Below, in pieces: positions 51,492 to 60,677 of a stretch of DNA of 64,000 nt (the first letter of the stretch is position 1; each line of letters starts with the position of its first letter). The stretch is taken from assembly GCF_013166575.1 (NCBI RefSeq), contig NZ_JABKKE010000005.1, positions 1-64,000 of the forward strand. Direction: 5' to 3'. The stretch is from Xylanibacter rodentium. Its GTDB lineage: Bacteria; Bacteroidota; Bacteroidia; Bacteroidales; Bacteroidaceae. The notes under the pieces were generated by a model that worked only from the letters and a program-made list of their open reading frames with translations, was not told where the DNA came from and searched no databases. The position numbers were made by a program, and so were the translations under genes.

Positions 51492-52568
51492 ATGTTTAAA
51501 CCAAGGATTATGGAAAAGCAGAAAGTTATAATATCAGAAAATCTGGAATCCGCACTTGACGGGGCGATAGCCGAATGCGGATACGACAGGCTGTTTGTCC
51601 TCGTGGACGAGACAACCGAACGTCTCTGTCTGCCGCTTGTGGCCGGCATGGAGTGTATGAATGGAGTGCGGAAGATAACAATCGGAGCAGGCGATACCGC
51701 CAAGACGCTCGACACGCTGGCACACGTGTGGACCGAACTGGGACGCATGGGGGCCACACGCCACTCGCTTATGGTGAATCTCGGCGGCGGCATGGTGACC
51801 GACTTGGGCGGTTTTGCGGCGTCGACATTCAAACGGGGCATCAGCTACATCAACATACCGACGACGCTGCTGTCGATGGTAGACGCGTCGGTGGGCGGCA
51901 AGACTGGCATCAACTTCGGCGGGTTGAAAAACGAAATAGGCGTGTTCAACAATGCCCGTTCGGTGATTCTCGACACACAGTTTCTGCGCACCATGGACTC
52001 CCGGAACATGTGTTCGGGATATGCCGAAATGCAGAAACACGGGTTGATAGACAACGAAAAGATGTGGACCGAACTGATGAATTTCGACATAAGCGGCAAA
52101 CCGGACCTGACGGTATTGCAGCGGATGGTGGCCGAATCGGTGGCCGTTAAGCAGCGCATAGTCACTGAAGACCCCACGGAACGAGGACTGCGCAAGGCCC
52201 TCAACCTGGGACATACGGCGGGCCATGCTTTCGAATCGCTTGCCATGCGCCGCGGAAAACCGGTGCTGCACGGATATGCCGTGGCGTGGGGACTGGTGTG
52301 CGAGCTGTATCTGAGCACCGTGAAAGAGGGATTTCCAACCGACCGTATGCGGCAGACTGTCGCTTTCATCAACGAGCATTACGGCAAAATGTCCATAACA
52401 TGCGATGACTATACGGAATTGATTGAGTTGATGACACACGACAAGAAAAACGTGGCCGGTGTCATCAACTTCACATTGCTCGGCGGTATAGGCGACATAC
52501 GCATCGACCGGACGGCAACGGAAAAGGAAATGCATGAGGCATTCGACTTCTACAGAGAAGGGGCCTGA
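51492..52568 (+). CDS. aroB: 3-Dehydroquinate synthase
   Basis: Second step of the shikimate pathway, converting DAHP to dehydroquinate with NAD and Zn. The 358-aa protein has NLGGGMVTDLGGFAASTFKR (NAD-binding), IPTTLLSMVDASVGGKTGIN, the metal and active-site elements in YAEMQKHGLIDNEK, LNLGHTAGHAFES and VLHGYAVAWG. The ATG at 51510 (MEKQKVIISENLE) is an alternative start. Chorismate from this pathway feeds the menaquinone operon. Confidence 0.95.
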   Translation: MFKPRIMEKQKVIISENLESALDGAIAECGYDRLFVLVDETTERLCLPLVAGMECMNGVRKITIGAGDTAKTLDTLAHVWTELGRMGATRHSLMVNLGGGMVTDLGGFAASTFKRGISYINIPTTLLSMVDASVGGKTGINFGGLKNEIGVFNNARSVILDTQFLRTMDSRNMCSGYAEMQKHGLIDNEKMWTELMNFDISGKPDLTVLQRMVAESVAVKQRIVTEDPTERGLRKALNLGHTAGHAFESLAMRRGKPVLHGYAVAWGLVCELYLSTVKEGFPTDRMRQTVAFINEHYGKMSITCDDYTELIELMTHDKKNVAGVINFTLLGGIGDIRIDRTATEKEMHEAFDFYREGA

Positions 52569-52604
52569 ACGGACTATAGGCGGCAGGCCCGCTTCACGTC
52601 AGAC

Positions 52605-53378
52605 TTATCTCTTGCCGTTACGGACACTCAGACGGGAGGTATGATAGTCGCCACTGCCCACGGAACGCTTGGCAAACGACTTGACGGTGCCGCTCAGACT
52701 GATGTCGCCCGACCCTTTAAGCTCGCTATCCACTGCTCCGCAATTGGCGAACGACATGGATATATCGCCTGAGCCCATCAGATTTATCTTCGTCTTCTTC
52801 GTGTTTTTCTGTCGGATGTCGATGTCTCCGCTGCCTACAAGACGTACCTCAGAGTTGAGCGCATCCACATTTTTCAGGTTTATATCGCCACTGCCTACAA
52901 GTTCGGTGGATATATTGTCGCAGATTATATCATTGAACGTAATGTCACCGGAGCCTCTCAACAGAATGGAGAGATTGTCGGTGTCAAGATGTCCCGGGCA
53001 TACGAAATCACCGGAACCGAGCAGGCTTATGCCGACAAGATCGGGAGAAGTGACATATACTTCTATCCTGTCGTCATTACGTCTGCTGCCAAAGATGCTC
53101 CATACGTTGACGTTGTTTCCACCCAGCGAAACGACAAGCGTCTGTCCTTCTACATGTGTCTTCACGTCTTTCATGCGTTCTGCCGGCGCCTTGACCTTAA
53201 CCGATATGCTCCGCCCCTGAGAGTAGTGCACAACGACAGATCCCTCCTGCCTGATTCCGGTGAATCTCTTCACCTTGCGTACTTCTATTCCGGAGCCGGA
53301 GCCCTCCATATCGCCCGCCGCACTTGCGCAACCGACCATCACAACAATAGCTAAAATCGATAAAAAAAACTTTTTCAT
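52605..53378 (-). CDS. Exported DUF2807 (GIN-domain) protein with GSGD repeats
   Basis: A 257-aa protein with a signal peptide (about 1-20, VMVGCASAA; the Cys could be a lipid site). The mature part is a putative auto-transporter adhesin head (GIN) domain, a right-handed beta-solenoid. The core motif GSGD occurs seven times, mostly about 20 residues apart (LLGSGDFVC, LRGSGDITF, LVGSGDINL, LVGSGDIDI, LMGSGDISM, LKGSGDISL, SVGSGDYHT). Function is unknown; surface or periplasmic scaffolding is inferred. It converges on aroB, with 36 bp between stops. Confidence 0.88.
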   Translation of the reverse strand: MKKFFLSILAIVVMVGCASAAGDMEGSGSGIEVRKVKRFTGIRQEGSVVVHYSQGRSISVKVKAPAERMKDVKTHVEGQTLVVSLGGNNVNVWSIFGSRRNDDRIEVYVTSPDLVGISLLGSGDFVCPGHLDTDNLSILLRGSGDITFNDIICDNISTELVGSGDINLKNVDALNSEVRLVGSGDIDIRQKNTKKTKINLMGSGDISMSFANCGAVDSELKGSGDISLSGTVKSFAKRSVGSGDYHTSRLSVRNGKR

Positions 53379-53497
53379 ATTCTTTCTGTTCGTTTGGTTT
53401 ATTTTCCGTTAGACGGTACAAAAGATGAGAAAGTTGCAACGAAACAGGAGTTTTTCAAAAGATATATTTATCACAATGCAGATATTGTATAGATAAA

Positions 53498-53577
53498 GAC
53501 ATAATCTTGTCTTTGTCCGCCAAAAAAGTATTGAATACTTATTATACTATAAACGGACGAAAGCACAAGATTATGTC
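53498..53577 (-). terminator. Large nested hairpin downstream of the DUF5686 gene
   Basis: GACATAATCTTGT (53498-53510) and CTTTGTCCG pair with CGGACGAAAG and ACAAGATTATGTC (53554-53577), with one small bulge in each strand. The loop contains a second palindrome, AAGTATT-g-AATACTT. It lies 59 bp beyond the DUF5686 stop on the same strand and probably ends its transcript, although the U-run is poor. Confidence 0.6.
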
Positions 53578-53635
53578 CATAAAAAGTCCGGAAAATCGGA
53601 TTTTAACACATCCGGTAAACCTCCAGGAAAACCAA

Positions 53636-56230
53636 TCAGAACGTCATTCTTATCATGAATCTTACACCATGCTTATGGGCGGTAGGCTGATTCAGATAGT
53701 TGAACCGGCGGGTATACTCAACGTGAACTATCTTGAAGATATTATGAATACCCACCGAAGCCTCAACATAAGGCTCTTTGGGATTCATCAGATATGAACC
53801 CGAGGGGAACATCATCAACATTCCGTCGTTGGCATTCTGGGCCAGATAGGGATTGTTCTTGTCACTCAAATCACCCCAAAGACATCTCACTGCCAGATAC
53901 TCGCGCCACTTCAATTTCTTAATCAACGGTATACGGTTGAACAGCTTTCCATTGAAATCCCAACTGATCTCCGCACTTGCAAAGCGGTCGTTGAGGAACT
54001 CCATGTTGTTTATCAGCTGGAATGTCTGGTCCTGAATGATGTACGACAAGTTGGTTGCAGGCATGCAAAGCAGCGGGAAAGGAACTTTGTCCCACTGTAT
54101 TCCGCCGCGCACATAACAGTCTATCTTTCCCCAACTGTTCATCCAAAAGCGCTTATATATACTGGCCTCGGTATAGTTGTAGCGATAGTCGCCTCCCAAC
54201 ACGTTCTTGAGTCCGAGAGTGTGGCTCACGGTAAAGACCGGAGCATCGAGATTTATCTTCAGACGCCGCTGCTTGGTGTTGATGTACGTCTCGCCAGGAG
54301 CAAACCTCAGCTCGGCACGCAACTCCGTCGTGCGGAAGTAATGGGACGGCCGGACGGCAACATCAGGCGCACCGTCATTCGTGGCATTCCAAGATGTCCA
54401 CTCGTTCATAGGAGTAAAATACAGATTGCCTACAGCCTGATTCTCCTCTGTCTTCAACGCAACCGTAGTCTTGAAGCCCCAGTCCTCCTCGCGTTCATAT
54501 GTGAGTTCCTGGCGGTTGTAAAACATCATCGCGTCCACCTTTGCCCACTTGAACGACGTAAAAACATTGTCCTTGTCCGTACGCATGAACTTGTCTGACG
54601 GCGAACACACATCGTAAGTCGACATCAACGACAATGTGCGTTTGGGAAATTCGCGTGGCAGATACTCTTTCTTGTTGAACGAATAGATCAGTTCGCCCTT
54701 ATAGTAATTCTTGTGACTGCCCCATCCGTGTGCGTAATAGCCGGCCGCAAACAGCCGGTTGTGCAGCTTGGCCGTCGTCTGCGCACTGATACGTGTTCGG
54801 AATCCGTCAACGAAGTTGCTTGTAAGCATGGTATTTATGGGTCCTAAATCGACTTTGCTCGGATTGCCGGTCTCCACAAAGTTCTCTATGAATGCCTTGG
54901 CACCGAAGATGATGTACTTGAATCCTTTTATCTGCTCAAGATTATGCACAAAGACATCCATCTTGCTTTCACTCTTGGTCAGGTCCACCTGGCGGTAACG
55001 ACTCCAAAAGTCATCGTCACGCATCATGGCATCAGCCTCTTTCACTTCACGCGCCTTGCCTTTAAACAATTGTTTTGGCAAATCGTCAAAAGCATAGTCA
55101 CTGAGACGTGTGGTACGTATGACAATAGCTTTCTGCAGGAAACTTGCCACCTTCAACTCTGCTATCATATCGTCAACACTGAGCACCCACGTGCTATCGG
55201 GAAGCATTGTGAACTCCTGCTCCACGCGCAGGTTTTCCACGAAATTGACATCGCTCTTCTTCGGTATAGTAAGCTCGCAACGCTTCACCTGATAGGACGA
55301 ATCGGCCAATATATATATGTCGCCACGGAAACCGAAGTCCTGCTGATTGTTGGGAAGGAAATGCAGGTGTATGCACCGGTCACGATCTACAAACACGGTA
55401 TCTTCTATATAGAATCGATAGAAACCTATTGCTCCTTTACCGATCGGGGATGTAAACGGATATTGAAGCAGGCGCACCTGATCGTCGTATATATCTACAT
55501 CGGTAAACACATCTTTAAGCACGGTGGTAAGAATGTCGCCTGTCTGAAAAAGCTCGTTCACTCCCGACGAGTTCTGACCTTTTATTATATTCTTCTCCGT
55601 GTGCGGGCTCTTGCGGTATATCTTCTGCGTCACGGTCTCGTCAACCGAAAGAGGAAGTATCAGCTTCTTGTTGTACTGACACATCTCCACCTGATCTTTC
55701 AGCCATGCCGCCTTACTGAACTTCGGAGAATTAAGCTTCTCCTGCGTTATATCATTTATGGCCAGCGTAATCTTTTGATACTTGTTGTACTGGTAGAAGT
55801 CTTTGTTGTCAAGATCCGTCTGTTTCTTCCTTTCTATCACCTTCCTCATCAGCTCCACCGCCGGATTGTCCTTCCGGCTGTAACGCTTGCGCTTCGTCTT
55901 CACCGTCACCTCTTTCAGCTTTCTTGTGTCCGGTTTCAATCTTATGTTGAGTGTGCTTTTGGTAGCCGGACCTATGATAACCGTCTTTTCCACATAGCCC
56001 AAGGCACTGAATGTGAGCTGCCATCCGTCGTGACGCGCCACCGTGTAGCGTCCGCCAAGATTAGAAACCACGGCTACCTTATGTCCCTTATACACCACAC
56101 TGGCATAAGGAATACTGTCGCCCGTAGCATCGTCAATAACATATCCCGATATATGCTGGGCACGCAATGGCAATGACATCAGCAATATCAGAAACAAAAG
56201 CAGCAGATATTTAGTTCTGTGATTATCCAA
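53636..56230 (-). CDS. DUF5686 outer-membrane protein with CarboxypepD_reg-like domain
   Basis: An 864-aa protein. Signal peptide 1-25 (LMSLPLRAQ), then a CarboxypepD_reg-like domain (about 26-105, ISGYVIDDATGDSIPYASVV), then DUF5686 from RKRYSRKDNPAVELMRKVIE onward, and a barrel-like C-terminal half ending GVRFMIRMTF with a terminal Phe. It is the long paralogue of the 786-aa protein at 33187-35547. It follows inositol-phosphate synthase on the same strand after 312 bp. Outer-membrane location is likely; the role is unknown. Confidence 0.9.
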   Translation of the reverse strand: MDNHRTKYLLLLFLILLMSLPLRAQHISGYVIDDATGDSIPYASVVYKGHKVAVVSNLGGRYTVARHDGWQLTFSALGYVEKTVIIGPATKSTLNIRLKPDTRKLKEVTVKTKRKRYSRKDNPAVELMRKVIERKKQTDLDNKDFYQYNKYQKITLAINDITQEKLNSPKFSKAAWLKDQVEMCQYNKKLILPLSVDETVTQKIYRKSPHTEKNIIKGQNSSGVNELFQTGDILTTVLKDVFTDVDIYDDQVRLLQYPFTSPIGKGAIGFYRFYIEDTVFVDRDRCIHLHFLPNNQQDFGFRGDIYILADSSYQVKRCELTIPKKSDVNFVENLRVEQEFTMLPDSTWVLSVDDMIAELKVASFLQKAIVIRTTRLSDYAFDDLPKQLFKGKAREVKEADAMMRDDDFWSRYRQVDLTKSESKMDVFVHNLEQIKGFKYIIFGAKAFIENFVETGNPSKVDLGPINTMLTSNFVDGFRTRISAQTTAKLHNRLFAAGYYAHGWGSHKNYYKGELIYSFNKKEYLPREFPKRTLSLMSTYDVCSPSDKFMRTDKDNVFTSFKWAKVDAMMFYNRQELTYEREEDWGFKTTVALKTEENQAVGNLYFTPMNEWTSWNATNDGAPDVAVRPSHYFRTTELRAELRFAPGETYINTKQRRLKINLDAPVFTVSHTLGLKNVLGGDYRYNYTEASIYKRFWMNSWGKIDCYVRGGIQWDKVPFPLLCMPATNLSYIIQDQTFQLINNMEFLNDRFASAEISWDFNGKLFNRIPLIKKLKWREYLAVRCLWGDLSDKNNPYLAQNANDGMLMMFPSGSYLMNPKEPYVEASVGIHNIFKIVHVEYTRRFNYLNQPTAHKHGVRFMIRMTF

Positions 56231-56542
56231 ATCTTTTTATCTTTATTTATATAAACAAAGCCCCTATTTGTGAAGTGCCATCCAAAAGTTGGATTCTCCA
56301 AACGGGAATGAAGAAAAAATCAAACCTTATCCAATCAATCCAATACAATTAGATTGGCAAGATAAAACAATCCAAACCAATACTTTAAATTGGAAAGATA
56401 AGGTCACCGGATGCTGAAATCCAAGTAAAAAAGCCCCATAATCCCCCAAAAGAGCGGACTGACGGAAAGTATTATTTATGAGCTGATACCATCTCTCTCC
56501 GCCGCATTCCACCCTATGGGAGACTACAGGTCATTTTCTTTT
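56231..56542. other. Gap between the DUF5686 gene and inositol-phosphate synthase; nothing identified
   Basis: About 310 bp, AT-rich, without a credible gene. Short words (ATCCAA, TTGGA and the like) recur several times, giving weak local symmetry, for example ATTAGATTGG and CCAATCAATCC. No clear promoter or strong terminator was found. Confidence 0.5.
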
Positions 56543-57871
56543 TTAGTCAATCTCTTCGTCAGCCTCATAGCCTCCCATCTCGCGGATGGCATTCTTCAGC
56601 ATAGTGTACTGCTGATAGAGATGGTTTACAGGCTCCTCGCCACGAGTATAGTCATGCTGCGGACTCTTCAGGAAGAAGCTGAGGAAGCGCTGTGTGCCAT
56701 AACGTCCGGCACGGGCGGCAAGGTCGCTCAGCAAACAAAGGTCAAGACACAGAGGAGCGGCGAGGATAGAATCGCGACAGAGGAAGTTGATCTTAATCTG
56801 CATAGGATAACCCATCCATCCGAAGATGTCGATGTTGTCCCATCCTTCCTTGTTGTCGTTGCGCGGCGGATAATAGTTGATACGCACCTTGTGATAGTAC
56901 TGTGTGTCTTCGTCGTTGCCGTGACCATAAAGGTCGGGCTGGGCCTCGGGCTTCAAGATTGTCTCCAGTGTAGACAGCTTGCTCACCTCCTTTGTACGGA
57001 AGTTGGCCGGCTCGTCGAGTACCAGACCGTCGCGATTGCCCAGGATATTTGTAGAGAACCAGCCGTTCAGACCCAGACAGCGTGTTCCTATAATGGGGGC
57101 AAAACCGCTCTTCACCAGTGTCTGACCCGTCTTGAAGTCTTTACCGGCTATCGGCAGCTTTGTCTTCTCTGCCAATTCCCACATGGCAGGAATGTCAACC
57201 GTCGTGTTGGGGGCACCCATGATGAAAGGCGCACCTTCGGTAAGGGCGGCATAAGCATAGCACATAGATGGAGCGATGTGCTCACGATCGTCGTCTTTCA
57301 TGGCCTGCTCAAGAGCGGCCAAAGTATAATGTACAGGCTCGTAGATTGGCACATATATCTCGGTAGAAGCGGCCCAAAGCACTACAACACGCGAGCAACC
57401 GTTCTTCTCCTTGAAATCGCGGATATCCTTGCGCAGTTCCTCAACCATCTCCCAACGTGTGGCACACTGCTTCACGTTGTCACCGTCCAACCGCTTGGCA
57501 TAGTTCTTGTCGAAAGCAGCCTTCATAGGCACTATTTTCTCGAGTTCGTCCTTTACCGGGTTGATATCCTTTTCTTTCAGAACCTCGGCATACATGGCTG
57601 CCTGATAAGAATTCTGTGGATATACATCCCATGTACCGAATACTATATCATCGAGCTTTGCCAAAGGCACCACTTCACTGTATGACAGATACTTCTTGTC
57701 GTCACCCTTGCCGATACGAATCTTGTCATACTGAGTCATAGAACCTACAGGCTTTGTGAGTCCGCGGCGCGCCATTAGCACACCTGTCATGAATGTTGTG
57801 GCAACGGCACCGTTACCCACAACGAGAATTCCTAATCTGCCGTCAGCCGGCTTAACATTAGTCTGTTTCAT
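56543..57871 (-). CDS. Inositol-1-phosphate (myo-inositol-3-phosphate) synthase
   Basis: Makes myo-inositol phosphate from glucose-6-phosphate with NAD. The 442-aa protein has the dinucleotide-binding GILVVGNGAVATTFMTGVL (residues 13-31), VLWAASTEIYVP, IMGAPNTTVDIPAMWELAEK, KDFKTGQTLVKSG and GWFSTNILGNRDGLVLDEP, which hold substrate and catalytic Lys residues. Members of this group in Bacteroides feed inositol lipids. Upstream on the same strand are HAD and ATP-grasp genes, so it is probably the third gene of an operon. The starting sugar phosphate is also the substrate of pgi in this window. Confidence 0.94.
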   Translation of the reverse strand: MKQTNVKPADGRLGILVVGNGAVATTFMTGVLMARRGLTKPVGSMTQYDKIRIGKGDDKKYLSYSEVVPLAKLDDIVFGTWDVYPQNSYQAAMYAEVLKEKDINPVKDELEKIVPMKAAFDKNYAKRLDGDNVKQCATRWEMVEELRKDIRDFKEKNGCSRVVVLWAASTEIYVPIYEPVHYTLAALEQAMKDDDREHIAPSMCYAYAALTEGAPFIMGAPNTTVDIPAMWELAEKTKLPIAGKDFKTGQTLVKSGFAPIIGTRCLGLNGWFSTNILGNRDGLVLDEPANFRTKEVSKLSTLETILKPEAQPDLYGHGNDEDTQYYHKVRINYYPPRNDNKEGWDNIDIFGWMGYPMQIKINFLCRDSILAAPLCLDLCLLSDLAARAGRYGTQRFLSFFLKSPQHDYTRGEEPVNHLYQQYTMLKNAIREMGGYEADEEID

Positions 57872-57921
57872 TACTTCTTTTTAAAATTGAAATATATTAT
57901 ATGTTATAATTTTCTCATGTC

Positions 57922-58623
57922 TTACAGCAACTCTCTCAAGTCGGTTATTATCCTGTCGGCTGCCGACTCGTCGGCAACCGGTTCGTCCGTCCAGCCCTCT
58001 CCCCGCATCCATACCGTCCGGCATCCGGCCTTTCGAGCCGGTACAATATCCTTGTCATAGCTGTCGCCCACCACCATTACATTGGCAGCATCCAGATTCA
58101 GTGCCTCCACCCCGAGAGTGAATATGCGGTGATCGGGTTTGCGCACACCTACTACGGCACTCTCCACTATACCGCCGAACAACCTTTCAAGCCCAAACTC
58201 GCCCAAAACAGTGGCGATATTTCCATAAAAATTGCTTACAAGCACCATCGGACAGCGGTCTTTCAACACCGAAAGCACCTCGCGGCTACGGGATGTCTCA
58301 CCGACGGTCTGCTCATAAAGCCGCTCCAAAACGGCGTCATGCCACTGAGAAGCATCAAAACCGCCACCTATATGTTCGGAAATATATTCCATCTCAATGC
58401 GCAACTTCACCGATAACGTCTTACGAAACGTATAGTCAGGCTGTATGATGGGATTGCGCCCCAATTCACGTTCGGCATAAACATAAGCTTCACGAAACAA
58501 GACCTCGTCCACGGGCACGTTCTCGTGCTCATAGGCGTGCCATATCCTTCTCCCCCAATGACAGCCTCCTGTATCAAGCGTCCCGCCATAGTCGAAAATA
58601 TATCCTTTTATGCACATTTCCAT
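57922..58623 (-). CDS. HAD-family hydrolase
   Basis: A 233-aa HAD phosphatase. Motif I is here IFDYGGTLDTG (residues 8-18): the second acidic residue of DxD is replaced by Gly (DYGGT), a variant seen in some HAD subgroups and one that can reduce or alter phosphatase activity. Motif II is MVLVSNFYGN, motif III is in GVRKPDHRIF and motif IV is VVGDSYDKDIVPARKAG. An alpha-helical cap follows motif I. Its ATG shares one base with the upstream ATP-grasp stop (TAATG). It lies 50 bp before inositol-phosphate synthase and may act on an inositol or lipid phosphate; this is inference. Confidence 0.85.
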   Translation of the reverse strand: MEMCIKGYIFDYGGTLDTGGCHWGRRIWHAYEHENVPVDEVLFREAYVYAERELGRNPIIQPDYTFRKTLSVKLRIEMEYISEHIGGGFDASQWHDAVLERLYEQTVGETSRSREVLSVLKDRCPMVLVSNFYGNIATVLGEFGLERLFGGIVESAVVGVRKPDHRIFTLGVEALNLDAANVMVVGDSYDKDIVPARKAGCRTVWMRGEGWTDEPVADESAADRIITDLRELL

Positions 58624-59510
58624 TACGTGTTAACCATCAATTTACTGGTTTCGAGATTAGTTTTAAAATACATTACACGCTCAGCCATACGCATTTCCAC
58701 GATATCAGCAATAGCCACCGCCGCATCTTCACGACAGCGTGAGAAACTAGGCCAATCGTTAAAGTCGATTATACAGAAACTGCCGTCAGCTCTAACTATG
58801 CAGTCACCTCCATAAACGTCGACACCGACAGCCGCCGATGCACGCTCTGCCGCTGAACGCAAACCGTCCATACTGAACGCATAATGATGCGGACGGCCGT
58901 TACGGCGCTCATCGTCAAACTTCCACTGTCCGTCGTCACCGGGATAGCAGATATGAAAAAAACCAGTGCTACGCACGCCGTAGAACTTCACCAAATCGCC
59001 TGGAACATGGGCACTTACGATAATATCATCCACACCACGCCCACGCATGCCATGAATAACAGCATCAAGTTCGGATAAGTTAGCGGCAAACTGTACATCA
59101 CATGCACCCTCTGCCACCCCATCAGCCCGTTTGGCCCAATATCCGTGACTGCCATGTTCTGCCGGCAAGGGGATTCCCGCTCTACTGAGTGTTTCGGTAA
59201 CCTTGCGGCGATTGCAGCACAAAGCTACACCGGCAGAGGCATTGACTACTGCTTTGCCGGTATTGTATGCCCACTTACCGAGCAAAAACAACGTTGATTT
59301 TTCACGTCCCATAGAGATACAACATGACACATCGTCGGATATTCCAGCAACAGTCATGCGACCAAGCTCCCCCTCGCTCACGGCCTCTACACTATAGCCA
59401 CGCTGCGTGAGCTCGTCGCACACACAACGCAGAACAGCCGCGTCTTTTTCTATTGAATTCGGCGAAAAACGCTCTGCCCTGTACACTGCAAATATCTTAC
59501 GCAAATGCAT
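58623..59510 (-). CDS. ATP-grasp family protein, substrate unknown
   Basis: A 295-aa protein with an ATP-grasp layout. An N-terminal Rossmann-like part (about 1-80) precedes the central lid (about 100-190) and the C-terminal metal-binding segment CIVRADGSFCIIDFNDWPSF, where the Asp and Asn are expected magnesium ligands. ATP-grasp enzymes ligate or phosphorylate; the ITPK inositol-phosphate kinases belong to this fold. In an operon with HAD and inositol-phosphate synthase, an inositol-related kinase or ligase is possible, but no substrate motif proves it. A promoter lies upstream at 59544-59575. Confidence 0.75.
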   Translation of the reverse strand: MHLRKIFAVYRAERFSPNSIEKDAAVLRCVCDELTQRGYSVEAVSEGELGRMTVAGISDDVSCCISMGREKSTLFLLGKWAYNTGKAVVNASAGVALCCNRRKVTETLSRAGIPLPAEHGSHGYWAKRADGVAEGACDVQFAANLSELDAVIHGMRGRGVDDIIVSAHVPGDLVKFYGVRSTGFFHICYPGDDGQWKFDDERRNGRPHHYAFSMDGLRSAAERASAAVGVDVYGGDCIVRADGSFCIIDFNDWPSFSRCREDAAVAIADIVEMRMAERVMYFKTNLETSKLMVNT

Positions 59511-59543
59511 GCTTCTTTTTGATTATGCTAAATCAACTCACGG

Positions 59544-59575
59544 CAAAGGTAACATATTATTATAATATAAGAAAA
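59544..59575 (-). promoter_or_regulatory. Promoter of the ATP-grasp/HAD/inositol-phosphate synthase operon
   Basis: Minus strand TTTT (59575-59572), 20 nt, TACCTTTG (59551-59544). The -7 box is perfect and the -33 box one base from TTTG. Confidence 0.65.
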
Positions 59576-60005
59576 CTTTGTGGCTAATTTTATTTTTTCT
59601 TAAACAATTCTTTGCACATATCGGACTAAAACGTGCAAAAAAGCATATTAAATCCTTTAAAATAACGAAATAATCAAAAACATACTCAAATCAATCACAG
59701 ATAATTACTGTTCCGGTAAAGTACATTCCTATATTTGAATATATGTTGCCACATATTATTTGAAGTACTGAACCAACCGGATGACCAAACTATTGCGGAT
59801 ATTGGCAAATCACTCCGAATAATCATGACAAAAAAAATGCCTGATCATCTGTCACGAAATACTTTCTTGTCAACAACTGTATAAGAACGTTTTCGTCAAG
59901 CCAAATAAGCAGAGTGAAACTTGTTTCAACTCTGCCATGGCGAGAAAACGCGGGATTAAATCCTATATATTTTTTATCCGAAACAGTAAGAACAGACTGT
60001 CAGAC
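59576..60005. other. Intergenic region without a gene
   Basis: About 430 bp, AT-rich at first. A stem-loop is visible near 59911-59937 (GCAGAGT ... ACTCTGC with inner GAAA/TTTC), possibly ending transcription of the acetyltransferase gene, which stops at 60006. No promoter was found apart from the one assigned to the ATP-grasp gene. Confidence 0.45.
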
Positions 60006-60623
60006 TTACATCAACATTAAGATTTCTTCTTGTAGTAAGCTGAGAAAACGAGCGGCATGTGCTCCATCCATCTGAGTATGGTGAAATTGGAATGATACGG
60101 TAAGAATGGTCTTGAACAAACTTTTTCGGTATCGCCCCCAAATCATAAACGGATTATTGAAGACACCGCTATACATTCCGACTGCACCGTCGATGTCAAA
60201 CTGAGCCAGGGCCGAAGTGCCGATTACCATACAATCTGTAAGGTCGTGATTTTCGCACGTTCTACCGACCTGCCTCGTAAGCCGAAGATAATCTGTATTG
60301 AATGTCGCCAAGCTATCTGAAAACGGTATGTCGCACGAACTGACCTCGCCATTTTCATTGGCAACGATTGTATTTACCGCTATTGAATCATATCGAATCA
60401 GCTTATCGGCAACTGGAAGCATATAGAACTCTTTAACCTGACTTGCTGCTCTACCGATGCACCAGCACATCAGCATATTGAATTTCAGATGTTTCTTTCG
60501 GCTGATTTTTACAAGATGCGAAACATCAAGCGTCTTGAAAAATGTCACCATTGGCATAGGTGCTTTCATCCACATATCAAATGCATATGCACGGGTGGTT
60601 TCTTGAGGATTTAATTCTATCAT
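60006..60623 (-). CDS. CAT-like acetyltransferase
   Basis: A 205-aa member of the chloramphenicol acetyltransferase (CatA) family. The C-terminal catalytic motif is present as FQFHHTQMDGAHAARFL (H-H-x3-D-G). N-terminal RAYAFDMWMKAPMPMV and mid-segment IPFSDSLATFNTDY also fit. Many genomic Bacteroidales members are not proven resistance genes, so resistance to chloramphenicol is possible but not certain. The ATG at 60623 lies only 9 nt after a TAACTTTG promoter box (60640-60633), so the mRNA may be nearly leaderless. A TTG at 60635 is in frame but lies inside the promoter. The AraC regulator is just upstream. Confidence 0.85.
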   Translation of the reverse strand: MIELNPQETTRAYAFDMWMKAPMPMVTFFKTLDVSHLVKISRKKHLKFNMLMCWCIGRAASQVKEFYMLPVADKLIRYDSIAVNTIVANENGEVSSCDIPFSDSLATFNTDYLRLTRQVGRTCENHDLTDCMVIGTSALAQFDIDGAVGMYSGVFNNPFMIWGRYRKSLFKTILTVSFQFHHTQMDGAHAARFLSLLQEEILMLM

Positions 60624-60677
60624 TTTTTGCTGCAAAGTTACGATCTATAATATCAGCCGGATAGAAGAAAACAGACA

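Noticed and set aside
57922-58623. Second beta-phosphoglucomutase
   Set aside because: Motif I lacks the second Asp (DYGGT instead of DxD), so a phosphomutase or standard phosphatase call would be overstated; kept as a HAD hydrolase.
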